From AP-15 sp963737145 (GTDB lineage Bacteria > Pseudomonadota > Alphaproteobacteria > ATCC43930 > CGMCC-115725): a DNA stretch of 64,000 nt. The number at the start of each line of letters is the position of its first letter. Within the stretch, counting starts at the first letter, position 1. The notes beneath the pieces are model-generated. The model searched no databases. It worked only from the letters and a program-made list of their open reading frames with translations, and was not told the origin of the DNA. Positions 7,295 to 15,560 of this stretch are shown here, piece by piece. Made by a program: the position numbers and the translations under genes. The stretch covers positions 248,001 through 312,000 of the forward strand of contig CAVTRO010000007.1 of the NCBI GenBank assembly GCA_963737145.1, given 5' to 3'.

Positions 7295-10123
7295 TTATAT
7301 TTGCGGAGGCAGGATGGATGCTCTGGTATTCTGCCGCCGATACAAAACGTAGACTACGAAAACAAGCAGACTTGATCCGAAAATGGCGAGAGACGACGGC
7401 TCTGGTACGGTATTCTGCTGTAAAAGGTTCGGCAGCTGCGCGGCAATACCTGCATCGATCTCGGAAAGGGCTTCGAAGGAGGAATAAAGCGAGAGGGGCG
7501 CTCCCGTGAGGTCCAGATCGCCCAAGCTATTCGCGAGGTCCTGGATCTCCGTAGGCGACAGTCCCAGTTCCTCAAAAATCTGCAGTTCCTCCGGAGGAAA
7601 CCCCTGCGATCCGAGGCTTTGGAGGTAGGATAACAGGTCTGCCTCGGAAACGGAGGCATCCGGAAATCCCGCGGCGTTCAAGAGGCCGGGTAGGTCGGAC
7701 GCGAGAGTAGCATCGGTTCCCAGCAATGGCGTTAGGTCCGCTTCATCGAGCTCGAACTGGCTCAGCAGCGAATAAGCGCCCGGGACATCGGCATTCGTTA
7801 TCGCAGATTGGATTTTCCCAGGATATGCGAGCATCGCGTTGAACAGCCCGTCGACCTGAAATTGGTTTTGCAAAAGAGTATTGAAGGTGACTGCTAGCTG
7901 ACCCGATATTTGACCACCGGGAACCAGCGTCGGTAAGGACGGAGGAGGATCAGGCGGGCTAGGAACCTTCTGCAGTGAGTTTCCGAGGGCGAGTAATTCC
8001 GACTCGTCGGCGCGCAGTACACCGGCTATTCGGGCGAACTGAGGCACAATGCTCAGAAGGCTCTCAACGCCGCCGATTGCTTGTACTGCCAGCCCAGCAG
8101 TTTTCAGGTTGTTAACAAAATTCTTTATGCTGGTTAGAAGTCCGGTAGCTGTAGTTGTATCCACCACTTGGACACCCAGCGTCCCACCACTCGGCGTTTG
8201 CAAATACGTCGGAAACAGGAACACCTGGTCTGCATTTCCCGCGTGAATTTGTGGAACGACAAAGGTCGCCTGACCGGAACCTTGGAGATTGTTGACACCG
8301 TATATAAAACTGTTCGTGCTGAACTGAAATCCCGCGCTAGAAACGCTGAGAACTGGGCCGGCTAGGTTGATTGAGTTGCTCGTAACCAATGGATAAAACA
8401 CGCCCGGTATGTATGCATTTGGTAAGCCACTGCCATTTCCGGTATTCTGAAGCTGAAGGTTCCCCCCTAACATAAGTGCGCCGGTTGTAGAAACGACCGG
8501 TGTTTGCGTTGTTAATTCGCTGCCTATGCTGAAAGAGACGTTACCCTGAGCACCAATTGCCAATCCCCCACCGCTGCCGAGCGGGCTCGACGCGAGGCCC
8601 ACCAAGGTCGTTCCAGCATTGGTGATATTTAGGAGTGGCATCGTTCCCGTAACCTGACCAAACGTGAGCGTATCACCCGTGAGCAGAGCGGAGCCGGCGC
8701 CGGACACCGATATGGATCCGGTGCTGCCCGGATTTACAGCGACAGCGGTGCCTGCGCCGGCGGTGACCTCGACGGCACCACCGTTGGTCACCGAGAGAGT
8801 GCCACTGCCGTTATTCCCAACGACAATGTTTTGGTAACTCGTCAGCATCGAGCCCGTGCCGTCCACCGATACGTTGCCCGCTGAACCGGTCAGATTGCCT
8901 ATGGTCACGCCAGCGGTTGCAACATTGGCTCCGTTTGTCACGGAGAGGGTGCCGGTGCCGTTGTTGCCGACAACGGTAGGCTGAGAGCTGCTGAGCGTCG
9001 AACCGATGCCGTCGATCGATACGTTGCCCGTTAAATCGGTCAGATTGGCAAGGGTCAGGCCAGCAGCTGTAACATTGGCTCCGTCGGTTACGGAGAGGGT
9101 GCCTGCGCCGTTATTGCCGACGGTAATAGCCTGCGAGCTACCGAGATTCGAACCGGCGCCGTCCACCGACACCGAGCCAATCGAGCCGGCTTGATTGCCG
9201 ATCGTCAGGCCTCCCGTCGTGAGACCGCCGCCGAAGGCGATCGTCAGAGCGCCTGGCGCCGCATCGGCAACAGTGCTGCTGCCGGCTACATTAGCCGTAC
9301 CGTTCACACTAGCGCCCCCTGGGCTGGCGCCACCCACTGTGAGGGAAGATGCTGTGAGAGTGGCCGAGCCGACGTTCAGGGTACCCTGGCCGCCACCGGT
9401 GCCAACCGTAAGACTGCCGACAGAAATACTACCAGGGCCAATTACGCAACCCGATTGACCAGACGTGTTTATGCAAGGAGACGCAAACTCGTTTGTCGTT
9501 ATTGTTGATGGCGGGGGCGTGGAGCCATTAATAGTCAGGTTGTCCAGCGCGAAGTTACCACCGTTGCCATAACCAGAACCAGGACGAGGCACCCCGCCCG
9601 ACGAAGAGAAGTCGACCTCATTGATGCCGGACCAATTGAGTGTTTCCAGAGTCGGCCCCGTGGTATTGACAGTGAAAGACGTATTGAACACCGGCGCACC
9701 ATTAGATCTACCAGTTACCGCGACCTGTAAACCGTCCCTTTGGGCAGAGCCGAGATAAAAGCTGTTGAGGGTGAACGATCCGGCTGGACTGATGAACGAC
9801 GCTGAACCATTCCCATTTGGAATGTTATCAAAATCTACTGCTACGTTCGGCGGACTGACAACGTTGTTCAGGTAACCAACGTAGCCGCCTGGGCCTGGTA
9901 ATGTGGAGAATGCAGAGGGATTAAATACGTCGAAGTTTGTCCAATTTAGTCCTGAGTAGCCGTTGGGAATCGTAGCGAAATAATCCGAGGAACTATTGGT
10001 TACAATATCATCAAAAGTAATGGTCACTGCTCGCGATGACGCGATAGTCGCGATATACGCGCTCACAGCAAGGATCGTAATCCGCGCCGCGGTTGCGGCC
10101 GATCGCAAACCGTTTTCTCTCAC
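7295..10123 (-). CDS. Large exported repeat protein with PEP-CTERM anchor
   Basis: 942 residues from GTG 10123, which follows GGGGAGGAATGG; a longer TTG start at 10171 has no ribosome site. A signal peptide (ITILAVSAYIATIASSRA) leads into a region rich in Gly, Ser, Thr and Asn with aromatic beta strands. Then come about three 50-residue repeats with core TVVGNNGTGTLSVTNGANV. The C-terminal 200 residues are helical and acidic. The end is a PEP-CTERM tag: VPEPSS, a hydrophobic segment, then RRQNTR. Such proteins are sorted by exosortase to the envelope or biofilm matrix. No exosortase gene lies in the window. Base composition is visibly more AT-rich than the flanks. Confidence 0.85.
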   Translation of the reverse strand: MRENGLRSAATAARITILAVSAYIATIASSRAVTITFDDIVTNSSSDYFATIPNGYSGLNWTNFDVFNPSAFSTLPGPGGYVGYLNNVVSPPNVAVDFDNIPNGNGSASFISPAGSFTLNSFYLGSAQRDGLQVAVTGRSNGAPVFNTSFTVNTTGPTLETLNWSGINEVDFSSSGGVPRPGSGYGNGGNFALDNLTINGSTPPPSTITTNEFASPCINTSGQSGCVIGPGSISVGSLTVGTGGGQGTLNVGSATLTASSLTVGGASPGGASVNGTANVAGSSTVADAAPGALTIAFGGGLTTGGLTIGNQAGSIGSVSVDGAGSNLGSSQAITVGNNGAGTLSVTDGANVTAAGLTLANLTDLTGNVSIDGIGSTLSSSQPTVVGNNGTGTLSVTNGANVATAGVTIGNLTGSAGNVSVDGTGSMLTSYQNIVVGNNGSGTLSVTNGGAVEVTAGAGTAVAVNPGSTGSISVSGAGSALLTGDTLTFGQVTGTMPLLNITNAGTTLVGLASSPLGSGGGLAIGAQGNVSFSIGSELTTQTPVVSTTGALMLGGNLQLQNTGNGSGLPNAYIPGVFYPLVTSNSINLAGPVLSVSSAGFQFSTNSFIYGVNNLQGSGQATFVVPQIHAGNADQVFLFPTYLQTPSGGTLGVQVVDTTTATGLLTSIKNFVNNLKTAGLAVQAIGGVESLLSIVPQFARIAGVLRADESELLALGNSLQKVPSPPDPPPSLPTLVPGGQISGQLAVTFNTLLQNQFQVDGLFNAMLAYPGKIQSAITNADVPGAYSLLSQFELDEADLTPLLGTDATLASDLPGLLNAAGFPDASVSEADLLSYLQSLGSQGFPPEELQIFEELGLSPTEIQDLANSLGDLDLTGAPLSLYSSFEALSEIDAGIAAQLPNLLQQNTVPEPSSLAIFGSSLLVFVVYVLYRRQNTRASILPPQI
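8763..9205 (-). repeat. Three tandem 150-bp coding repeats in the PEP-CTERM protein
   Basis: Three successive units of 50 codons share SVDG.GS near the start, VVGNNG(T/S)GTLSVTNG in the middle and (A/T)AG(V/L)T(I/L) near the end. The units differ by scattered substitutions, so the duplications are not recent. Repeats of this kind build extended beta-helical stalks in surface proteins. Confidence 0.75.
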
Positions 10124-10333
10124 TTCCCCATTCCTCCCCTGAAAGCAGGCCGTTAACCCTTTGTCCCGCAACTAGGCCTTTCTGCTCACCTTTGTGGCAT
10201 CCTTAAGCGGCGTCAGTCAACGCCCAACCAGCACCTGCGTTCCGATCGCGGAAAGATCTCTACCTCGCGTCCAGCGGGAGGTCGCGACCGCGCCGAGATC
10301 GAAGAAATCGCCGCAGAGGTCTACATCAATACC

Positions 10334-10500
10334 TCACGTTTCTCGGCGTGTGCGGGAAGGGATGGCGTCGCGAACATTGGCGAGGCCGGTGCCGTAGGGG
10401 AGGGTGCGCTCGAACCCGAGGCCGAACCGGAATGGGGCACCGTGCCGTAGCGCCTGAGGTCGCGGTACCAGCCGTAGTTCTCCTTGTCGATGCCGGTCCC
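10334..10500 (-). pseudogene. Asparaginyl-tRNA synthetase, orphan C-terminal end
   Basis: About 55 residues carry the C-terminal signature of class II AsnRS: DKENYGWYRDLRRYGTVPHS, then FGLGFERT with the motif 3 arginine, then TGLANVRDAIP. One base is missing near 10430 and must be restored to read it. No N-terminal anticodon domain or motifs 1 and 2 are present. A functional asnS must lie elsewhere, so this is a dispersed gene end sitting next to another gene end (LLM fragment D). Confidence 0.7.
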
Positions 10501-10518
10501 CGGCGACTGAGCCCCAGT

Positions 10519-10940
10519 CTACTGCGCGGCGGCGGCTGTCCGGGTGTCGCGGAAGGCCGGGATTACCTTCTTTGCGAAGCGGTCGAGGTCTGCGAGCTGG
10601 ACGTCGAGCGGGGTGCCGAGCGGGGTTGCGCAGATGACGCGGTCGAGGCCGGGGTAGCGCTTCTCGACCGCCTTCAGGGCTTCGATGATGTCCTCCGGCC
10701 GGCCGGCGAGGAAGCCGCCGGCTTTGACCGCATCCTCGATCGTCGGCAATTTGACGGTGCCGGCGAGCCGCGGGTCGCGCATCGCCGCGATCTGCTCGTC
10801 GGTCAAGGCCCGCACCAGACGCAATTCGCCGAACATTTTCATGTTCTCTTCGTAATGCGGCGCGGCCTCGCGGATCGCCTGCTCGCGGGAGGACGCGATG
10901 TGGAACTGATAGCCGAGCGCCAGCCGCTCGCCAATTGATC
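10519..10940 (-). pseudogene. Luciferase-like (LLM) monooxygenase, C-terminal fragment D
   Basis: About 138 residues, starting abruptly at GERLALGYQFHIASSREQ and ending TAAAAQ. It is nearly identical to the same region of fragment C and closely similar to fragment B. The homologous part begins within about 30 bases of the stop of the XRE-type gene. It has no start region of its own and is a remnant. Confidence 0.75.
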
Positions 10941-10965
10941 TCAACGGACCAATTTGCGGGTGGGT

Positions 10966-11331
10966 TCAGCTTGCGATCAGCGCGAAGACAGCCTCCGGCA
11001 CCCGGTCGATCACGCGCAGAAGCGCGCGGGCGGGCCCCTGCGGCGAGAGCTTGCCTCGCTCCCAATCGCGCACCGTCGCAACAGAGATACCGATCCGTCG
11101 TGCGAATTCTGCTTGTGAAAGTCCGGCTCGTCTACGAACGCGCCGGACCCAGGCCGCTGCATCCTGGGCTGCTTCAGCGTCATCGAGGGCGGCCTGGCGT
11201 TCGATCTCCGCCTCGGTGGTTGCATCAACCTGCGCCCAATCGGTTTGCGGCTCCACCGGCTCCCAAGGACCAGCGGAACGCCGCCGGCTAACGGCTCCCT
11301 TCGGATCGAGCCGCGCTTCAATCTTCGCCAT
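10966..11331 (-). CDS. XRE-family antitoxin-like transcription factor
   Basis: 121 residues from ATG 11331. The C-terminal half is a helix-turn-helix of the HigA/XRE type: RRAGLSQAEFARRIGISVAT, then VRDWERGKLSPQGPARALL. The N-terminal half is charged and flexible, as in antitoxins that wrap a toxin. Its start lies inside the last codons of the BrnT-like remnant, a normal toxin-antitoxin overlap. With the toxin cut short it is probably an orphan antitoxin. Confidence 0.75.
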   Translation of the reverse strand: MAKIEARLDPKGAVSRRRSAGPWEPVEPQTDWAQVDATTEAEIERQAALDDAEAAQDAAAWVRRVRRRAGLSQAEFARRIGISVATVRDWERGKLSPQGPARALLRVIDRVPEAVFALIAS

Positions 11332-11480
11332 AGCGGTCCCGCTCCCGAACATTTGCCTTGCGGGCGGAGATGATCCTCGTCACCGCGCCACGTCGCGTGT
11401 AGGCAATCACGAACAGGCGTCCCGCGACCCGGCCGTAGAGCCTGAAACGTTCTTCGCCATAGTCTCGTCCCTGAAAGGTT
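11318..11480 (-). pseudogene. BrnT-family toxin, 5'-truncated
   Basis: About 50 residues match the C-terminal half of BrnT ribonuclease toxins: EERFRLYGRVAGRLFVIAYT, then RIISARKANVRERDRYGE. The N-terminal WDEAK-type beginning is absent. At about 11475 the sequence switches in another frame to the methyltransferase remnant. The toxin has lost about 40 residues and its start. Confidence 0.7.
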
Positions 11481-13697
11481 TTACTTTTACCCTGAGATAC
11501 TCGAACGGCGCTTGGTACAGGGCAGCCTCCCTTTCGGTCATTTCGCCGAAATCGATGATCCAGGTATCTGAAGGCCGGCCAGTAAGGTCTCGTCCGTTCA
11601 CCCATGGTCGGAGGACGTCGGCGTTGCTCCGGCCGTTCGGGTTCAACGGCATTTGCAGCCACTCGCGGGCTCGCGCGCTGGGGATGTCGAAAGCACCCAC
11701 TTTCACCGGTCCCTGAAAGCAAACGCTGATGTTTTCAGAGAGCCTGAGTGCGCTCGTCAGGTCGAGCGCATCGCCGGAGAGATCACTGTGGATTTTTGGC
11801 ACAACCCGCCCGTTCAGATGCGACGTCGTCTCGACATGGCTCCCGAAGCAGATCAACGAGACGCGCACAGCGGCTCCATCCAGGACCCACGGCTCGTCTG
11901 CCCAAGCATTGAAGATCGTGGCGGTCTGGCCGATGCGATCCAAAACTTTTCTGCTCGCACCCCGCCGGATAGCTTGCGTCGCCACCAGTCCGGCGCGCTT
12001 CAGCCGTCCGTCTCGCATCCGCTCCCAAGCCTTCGCAAACCAGTAGGCGACCAGATCGGCTTCCGCCGGAACACGACCGACGAAGGCGGCGAAAAGGCGC
12101 TCTACATAGGCATCACCGAATGTTTGTCGAAGTTTTGGTCGGCCGAGGAACGGCGGATTTCCAACCACCACATCGGCTTCTGGCCAGGCGGTGTCTTTGC
12201 CGCTCCGCATAATCAGCGCGTCCGCCCGCACGATCCCGTCGAGCTTGTCGAGGATCGGCCGGCGCCTCAGCCCCAAGCCTTTGTGCAACTGCCATTGCAG
12301 CTCGGTGATCCAGACCGTCAGCCGGGCCAATTCGGCGGCGTAGGCGTTGATCTCAATGCCCATCACCGCTTCCGGACCGACGCGCGGATCGTCGTGCGGA
12401 AGCCCCATCGCCGCGGCATCCTCCGTCACTGACAGATCGAAATCGTTAAGGGCGCGAAGCGACAGGGCGAGAAAATTTCCCGAGCCGCAAGCCGGATCGA
12501 GGACGCGAAGCGCCCGAGGCTTGCCCGGAACTCTACGTAGAGGCCGCGCGCCTTGGCGAGCAGCCTGGTTTGTTCGGCCGGCGTGCGTGACCGAGCGCGT
12601 CGCTCTTCGGCCTCCCTGATTTCGGCCTTGGTGCGCTCCCATTCCCGGCGCAGCGGCGCCACCACGACCGGCTCGATGATCTTCATGATCGTCGCTCAGT
12701 CGGTGTAGTGGATGCCAACTCCCCGGTTTGCCGCAGAGGGCGCGAACAGTCGCGCCTGCGCGCGGTCTTCGGAGTCCGGTGCGTCGAACAGCCTCGCCAT
12801 CTCGGCGCGCTTCTTGTCGTCGAGGCCGCTTTCGAACAAGGTCCCGAAAATCGTCGGATCGATCGCCTTCCAGTCCAGTCGCGCCGCGGTCTTCAGGTCT
12901 TGGACTGCAACGATGCCGAGCGGCAGAACATCGTCGTCATCGAACAGGCCGCCATTGAACCAGGGAATCGCCGTCATCCCGAAACGGCCGTTCCGGTTCG
13001 CCATCGCGCGGAACAGCTCGCCCAGCATCGGCACGAAATCGTCCGGGCGTTTTATCGCCTCCTCGAGGGTGGCGGCGAAAATGCGGTCGGGCAAAAGGTC
13101 AATGTCTTCGGCGAACAGGCAGAATACGAGTTTATTGATGAAATGCGCGACGCGGCGTTCGTCGTAACGCCGGCGCAGCAGCACGGCGATGTTGGCGAAA
13201 TTGGCTGCCGCCTGTGCCGTGACGCTCTCCCGCGTTGCGGTGGGCCGCAACCGCTCGTGATGAAGAAAGCAGTTGCGCAGCAGGTCCCGCGCCTCGACTG
13301 AGCGCAGTTCGGCCAGCGGAATGACATGCTGCTGCGCGATCGCGTTGGTAAAATTGGTGTGGACCCGGATCTCCTGCATGTCCGAGACAATGAGCAGCGG
13401 CGGGTTTTCGAGGGCGTCGGCGTATTGCTTTAGCTGCGCATAGGCTTCAACCAGGTTGCGGCGCTTGCCCTTGTACTCCCAGGCGAAGCAGTGCCGCTTC
13501 CAAACATCGGCAAAGCCGGCGGTGTCGCCGATCTTTCGAGTCGATTTCTCGAAGGTGTATTCGGTGCCATGCCGATCTAGGTCGGCCGGCTTCGGTACTC
13601 CGAGGAGCTGGCACAGGTCGAGAAAATGCTCCTGGGCGGCCGACCGCTCAGTACGCGTGGTCCCACGCCACTTGGCAATAAATTCGTCGGGAGACAT
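11475..13697 (-). pseudogene. MmeI-like adenine-N6 DNA methyltransferase (type IIG-like), 3'-truncated
   Basis: Reading from ATG 13697: an N-terminal domain with a restriction-like core (FADVWKRHCFAWEYKGKR), a helical spacer (FINKLVFCLFAEDIDLLP, MTAIPWFNGGLFDDDD), then the methylase with motif I RVLDPACGSGNFLALSLR and motif IV VVGNPPFLG. A TGA at 12696-12698 and a one-base deletion near 12508 interrupt it; both could be assembly indels. The target-recognition end is truly gone: after EYLRVKVKPFRD at about 11475 the sequence becomes the BrnT remnant. An intact relative would be a single-chain restriction-modification enzyme or phage-defence protein. Confidence 0.75.
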
Positions 13698-13748
13698 CCT
13701 TGGCTTTGCGCGATGTGTTTGCCTGCTTGCGCCAAGGCTACCTTTTGT

Positions 13749-13776
13749 GGCGCCTCAGAAGAAGAAGTGAGGCGCC
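13749..13776 (-). terminator. Hairpin downstream of ilvC
   Basis: Perfect 9-bp inverted repeat GGCGCCTCA / TGAGGCGCC around a 10-base purine loop, 26 bases past the ilvC stop. No T-run follows on the minus strand, so it may be a processing or partial terminator structure rather than a classic intrinsic terminator. Confidence 0.5.
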
Positions 13777-13801
13777 GCCGATCTCTTCTCCCGAGCGCGA
13801 C

Positions 13802-14821
13802 TCAGTTCCGTGATTTGTCGACGAGCCGATTTTCGGCGATCCACGGCATCATTGCGCGCAGCTTTTCGCCGATTTTTTCGATCTCGTGCTCCGCGGCGCG
13901 GCGGCGCAATGCTTTGAAGCTGGGTTGTCCGGCTGTGTTTTCGAGCACCCATTCGCGCGCGAAATTGCCGGACTGGATGTCGGCGAGGATCTTTTTCATC
14001 TCGGCCCGGACGTGGCTGTCGATGAGCCTGGGGCCGCGCGTGTAGTCGCCATACTCGGCAGTGTTCGAGATCGAGTATCGCATGTTTGCGATGCCGCCCT
14101 CGTAGATCAGGTCCACAATCAGCTTCATCTCGTGGCAGCACTCGAAATAGGCCATCTCGGGCGCATAGCCGGCTTCGACCAAGGTTTCGAAAGCCGCGAG
14201 AATAAGGGAGGTCAAACCGCCGCACAGCACCGACTGCTCACCGAAGAGGTCGGTCTCGCATTCCTCTCTGAAAGTCGTCTCGATGACCCCGGCTCGGCCG
14301 CCGCCGATTGCCGACGCGTAGGAGAGCGCGATCTCGAGCGCGTTGCTGGACGGGTTCTGCTCGACGGCGACGAGGCAGGGAACGCCGCCGCCGCGCAGAT
14401 ATTCCGAGCGCACCGTATGCCCCGGCCCCTTCGGCGCGATCATGAACACGTCCATGTCGGGACGCGGCTCGATCAGGCGGAAATGAATGCTGAGGCCGTG
14501 CGCAAAAGCGAGCGCAGTGCCTTCGCGCATATTGGGGCGCAGCTCGCCGGCATAGAGAGCGGCCTGCAATTCGTCGGGGGTCAGCACCATGACGATGTCC
14601 GCCCATTTCGCAGCTTCCGCGGAGGTCATCACGCGCAATCCCGCCTCCTCGGCCTTCTTGACCGAAGTCGAACCGGGCCGCAGCGCCACGACGACCTCCT
14701 TGACGCCGCTGTCGCGCAGGTTGTTGGCGTGCGAATGACCCTGGCTGCCGTAGCCGATGATGGCGACCTTCTTCGACTTGACCAGGTTCACATCGGCGTC
14801 CCGGTCGTAATAAACCCGCAT
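13802..14821 (-). CDS. ilvC: Ketol-acid reductoisomerase
   Basis: 339 residues, the class I (short) size. It converts acetolactate to dihydroxyisovalerate with NADPH in valine/isoleucine synthesis. The Rossmann motif is IIGYGSQGHSHANNLRDSG. The following loop (VVVALRPGS) carries the arginine and serine that favour NADPH. HGLSIHF and APKGPGHTVRSEY are visible, and the catalytic acidic helices appear as ETDLFGEQ and EMAYFECCHEMKLIVDLIYE. The ATG at 14821 has AGGAGG nine bases upstream; a further-upstream start is not needed. It lies downstream of ilvB-ilvN. Confidence 0.95.
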   Translation of the reverse strand: MRVYYDRDADVNLVKSKKVAIIGYGSQGHSHANNLRDSGVKEVVVALRPGSTSVKKAEEAGLRVMTSAEAAKWADIVMVLTPDELQAALYAGELRPNMREGTALAFAHGLSIHFRLIEPRPDMDVFMIAPKGPGHTVRSEYLRGGGVPCLVAVEQNPSSNALEIALSYASAIGGGRAGVIETTFREECETDLFGEQSVLCGGLTSLILAAFETLVEAGYAPEMAYFECCHEMKLIVDLIYEGGIANMRYSISNTAEYGDYTRGPRLIDSHVRAEMKKILADIQSGNFAREWVLENTAGQPSFKALRRRAAEHEIEKIGEKLRAMMPWIAENRLVDKSRN

Positions 14822-14904
14822 TTTCCTGTCCTCCTGCACAATCCACCGCGTCACACCGGCGAAGGCCGGCGCCCATCGTAGAGATAGCTACCGGCCTTTG
14901 GGTG

Positions 14905-15016
14905 CGTCCTTCGAGACGGCCGCTACCGCGGCCTCCTCAGGATGAGGTACTTTTGACAATGCCATCAATGATGTACCTCATGCTGAGGAGCGCCCGGAGG
15001 GCGCGTCTCGAAGCAC
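14905..15016. repeat. REP-like inverted repeat between ilvN and ilvC
   Basis: Imperfect palindrome of about 110 bases. The left arm contains CTTCGAGACGGCC and CCTCAGGATGAGGTAC; the right arm contains GTACCTCATGCTGAGGAGC and GCGTCTCGAAG. This CCTCA(G/T)..TGAGG plus TCGAGACG layout is a dispersed palindrome common in alphaproteobacterial intergenic DNA. A related TTTCGAGACGACCCTCGAA piece lies at about 33407. It may form an mRNA stem separating ilvBN and ilvC expression. Confidence 0.7.
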
Positions 15017-15049
15017 GCACGACCGCGCCGCAGGCCTGGCTCTCGCCTC

Positions 15050-15553
15050 CTAAAAGCTCGCCGGCCCTCGTGAAATCGCCGCCGCGCCGGTGCGCGAGAT
15101 CTCGACGAGGCCGAGGGGTTCCATCAAAGCGATGAAGGCGTTGAGCTTTTCGCTCGAGCCTGTCATCTCGAAAACAAAGCTTTCCGTCGTCGAGTCAACG
15201 ACGCGGGCGCGGAAAATGTCGGCGAGCCGCAGGCTCTCGATGCGCGCCTCGCCTTTACCGGCTACCTTGATCAACGCCATCTCGCGTTCGACAAACGGTC
15301 CCTCGTCGGTCAGATCGTGCACTTTGTGCACCGGCACCAGCCGCGACAGCTGCGCCTTGATCTGCTCGATGATCATCCGGGTTCCGGTGGTCACGACCGT
15401 AATACGCGACAGGCCGTTCGCGCGGTCCACCTCGGCGACCGTCAGGCTCTCTATGTTATAGCCGCGCCCGGAGAACAGCCCGATGACGCGCGCGAGGACG
15501 CCCGGCTCGTTGTCGACGAGCACGGCAATGGTGTGCCGCTCGATTTCTGTCAC
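15050..15553 (-). CDS. ilvN: Acetolactate synthase small (regulatory) subunit
   Basis: 167 residues from GTG 15553, seven bases after the ilvB stop. The N-terminal ACT domain is clear: HTIAVLVDNEPGVLARVIGL, FSGRGYNIESLTVAEVD. The C-terminal dimer domain follows (EREMALIKVAG, DSTTESFVFEMTGSSEKLNA). It binds valine for feedback control of IlvB. A longer in-frame extension upstream would overlap ilvB and lacks similarity. Confidence 0.95.
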   Translation of the reverse strand: MTEIERHTIAVLVDNEPGVLARVIGLFSGRGYNIESLTVAEVDRANGLSRITVVTTGTRMIIEQIKAQLSRLVPVHKVHDLTDEGPFVEREMALIKVAGKGEARIESLRLADIFRARVVDSTTESFVFEMTGSSEKLNAFIALMEPLGLVEISRTGAAAISRGPASF

Positions 15554-15560
15554 GCGCGCC

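Noticed and set aside
10172..10333. Plus-strand reading containing EIEEIAAEVYINTSRF
   Set aside because: Looks protein-like for about 20 residues but has no start, no family match I can name and no extension; left unassigned.
336..13697. Insertion sequence or prophage as cause of the fragmented region
   Set aside because: No transposase, integrase, terminal inverted repeats or phage genes could be recognised in this stretch, so a specific element cannot be named.
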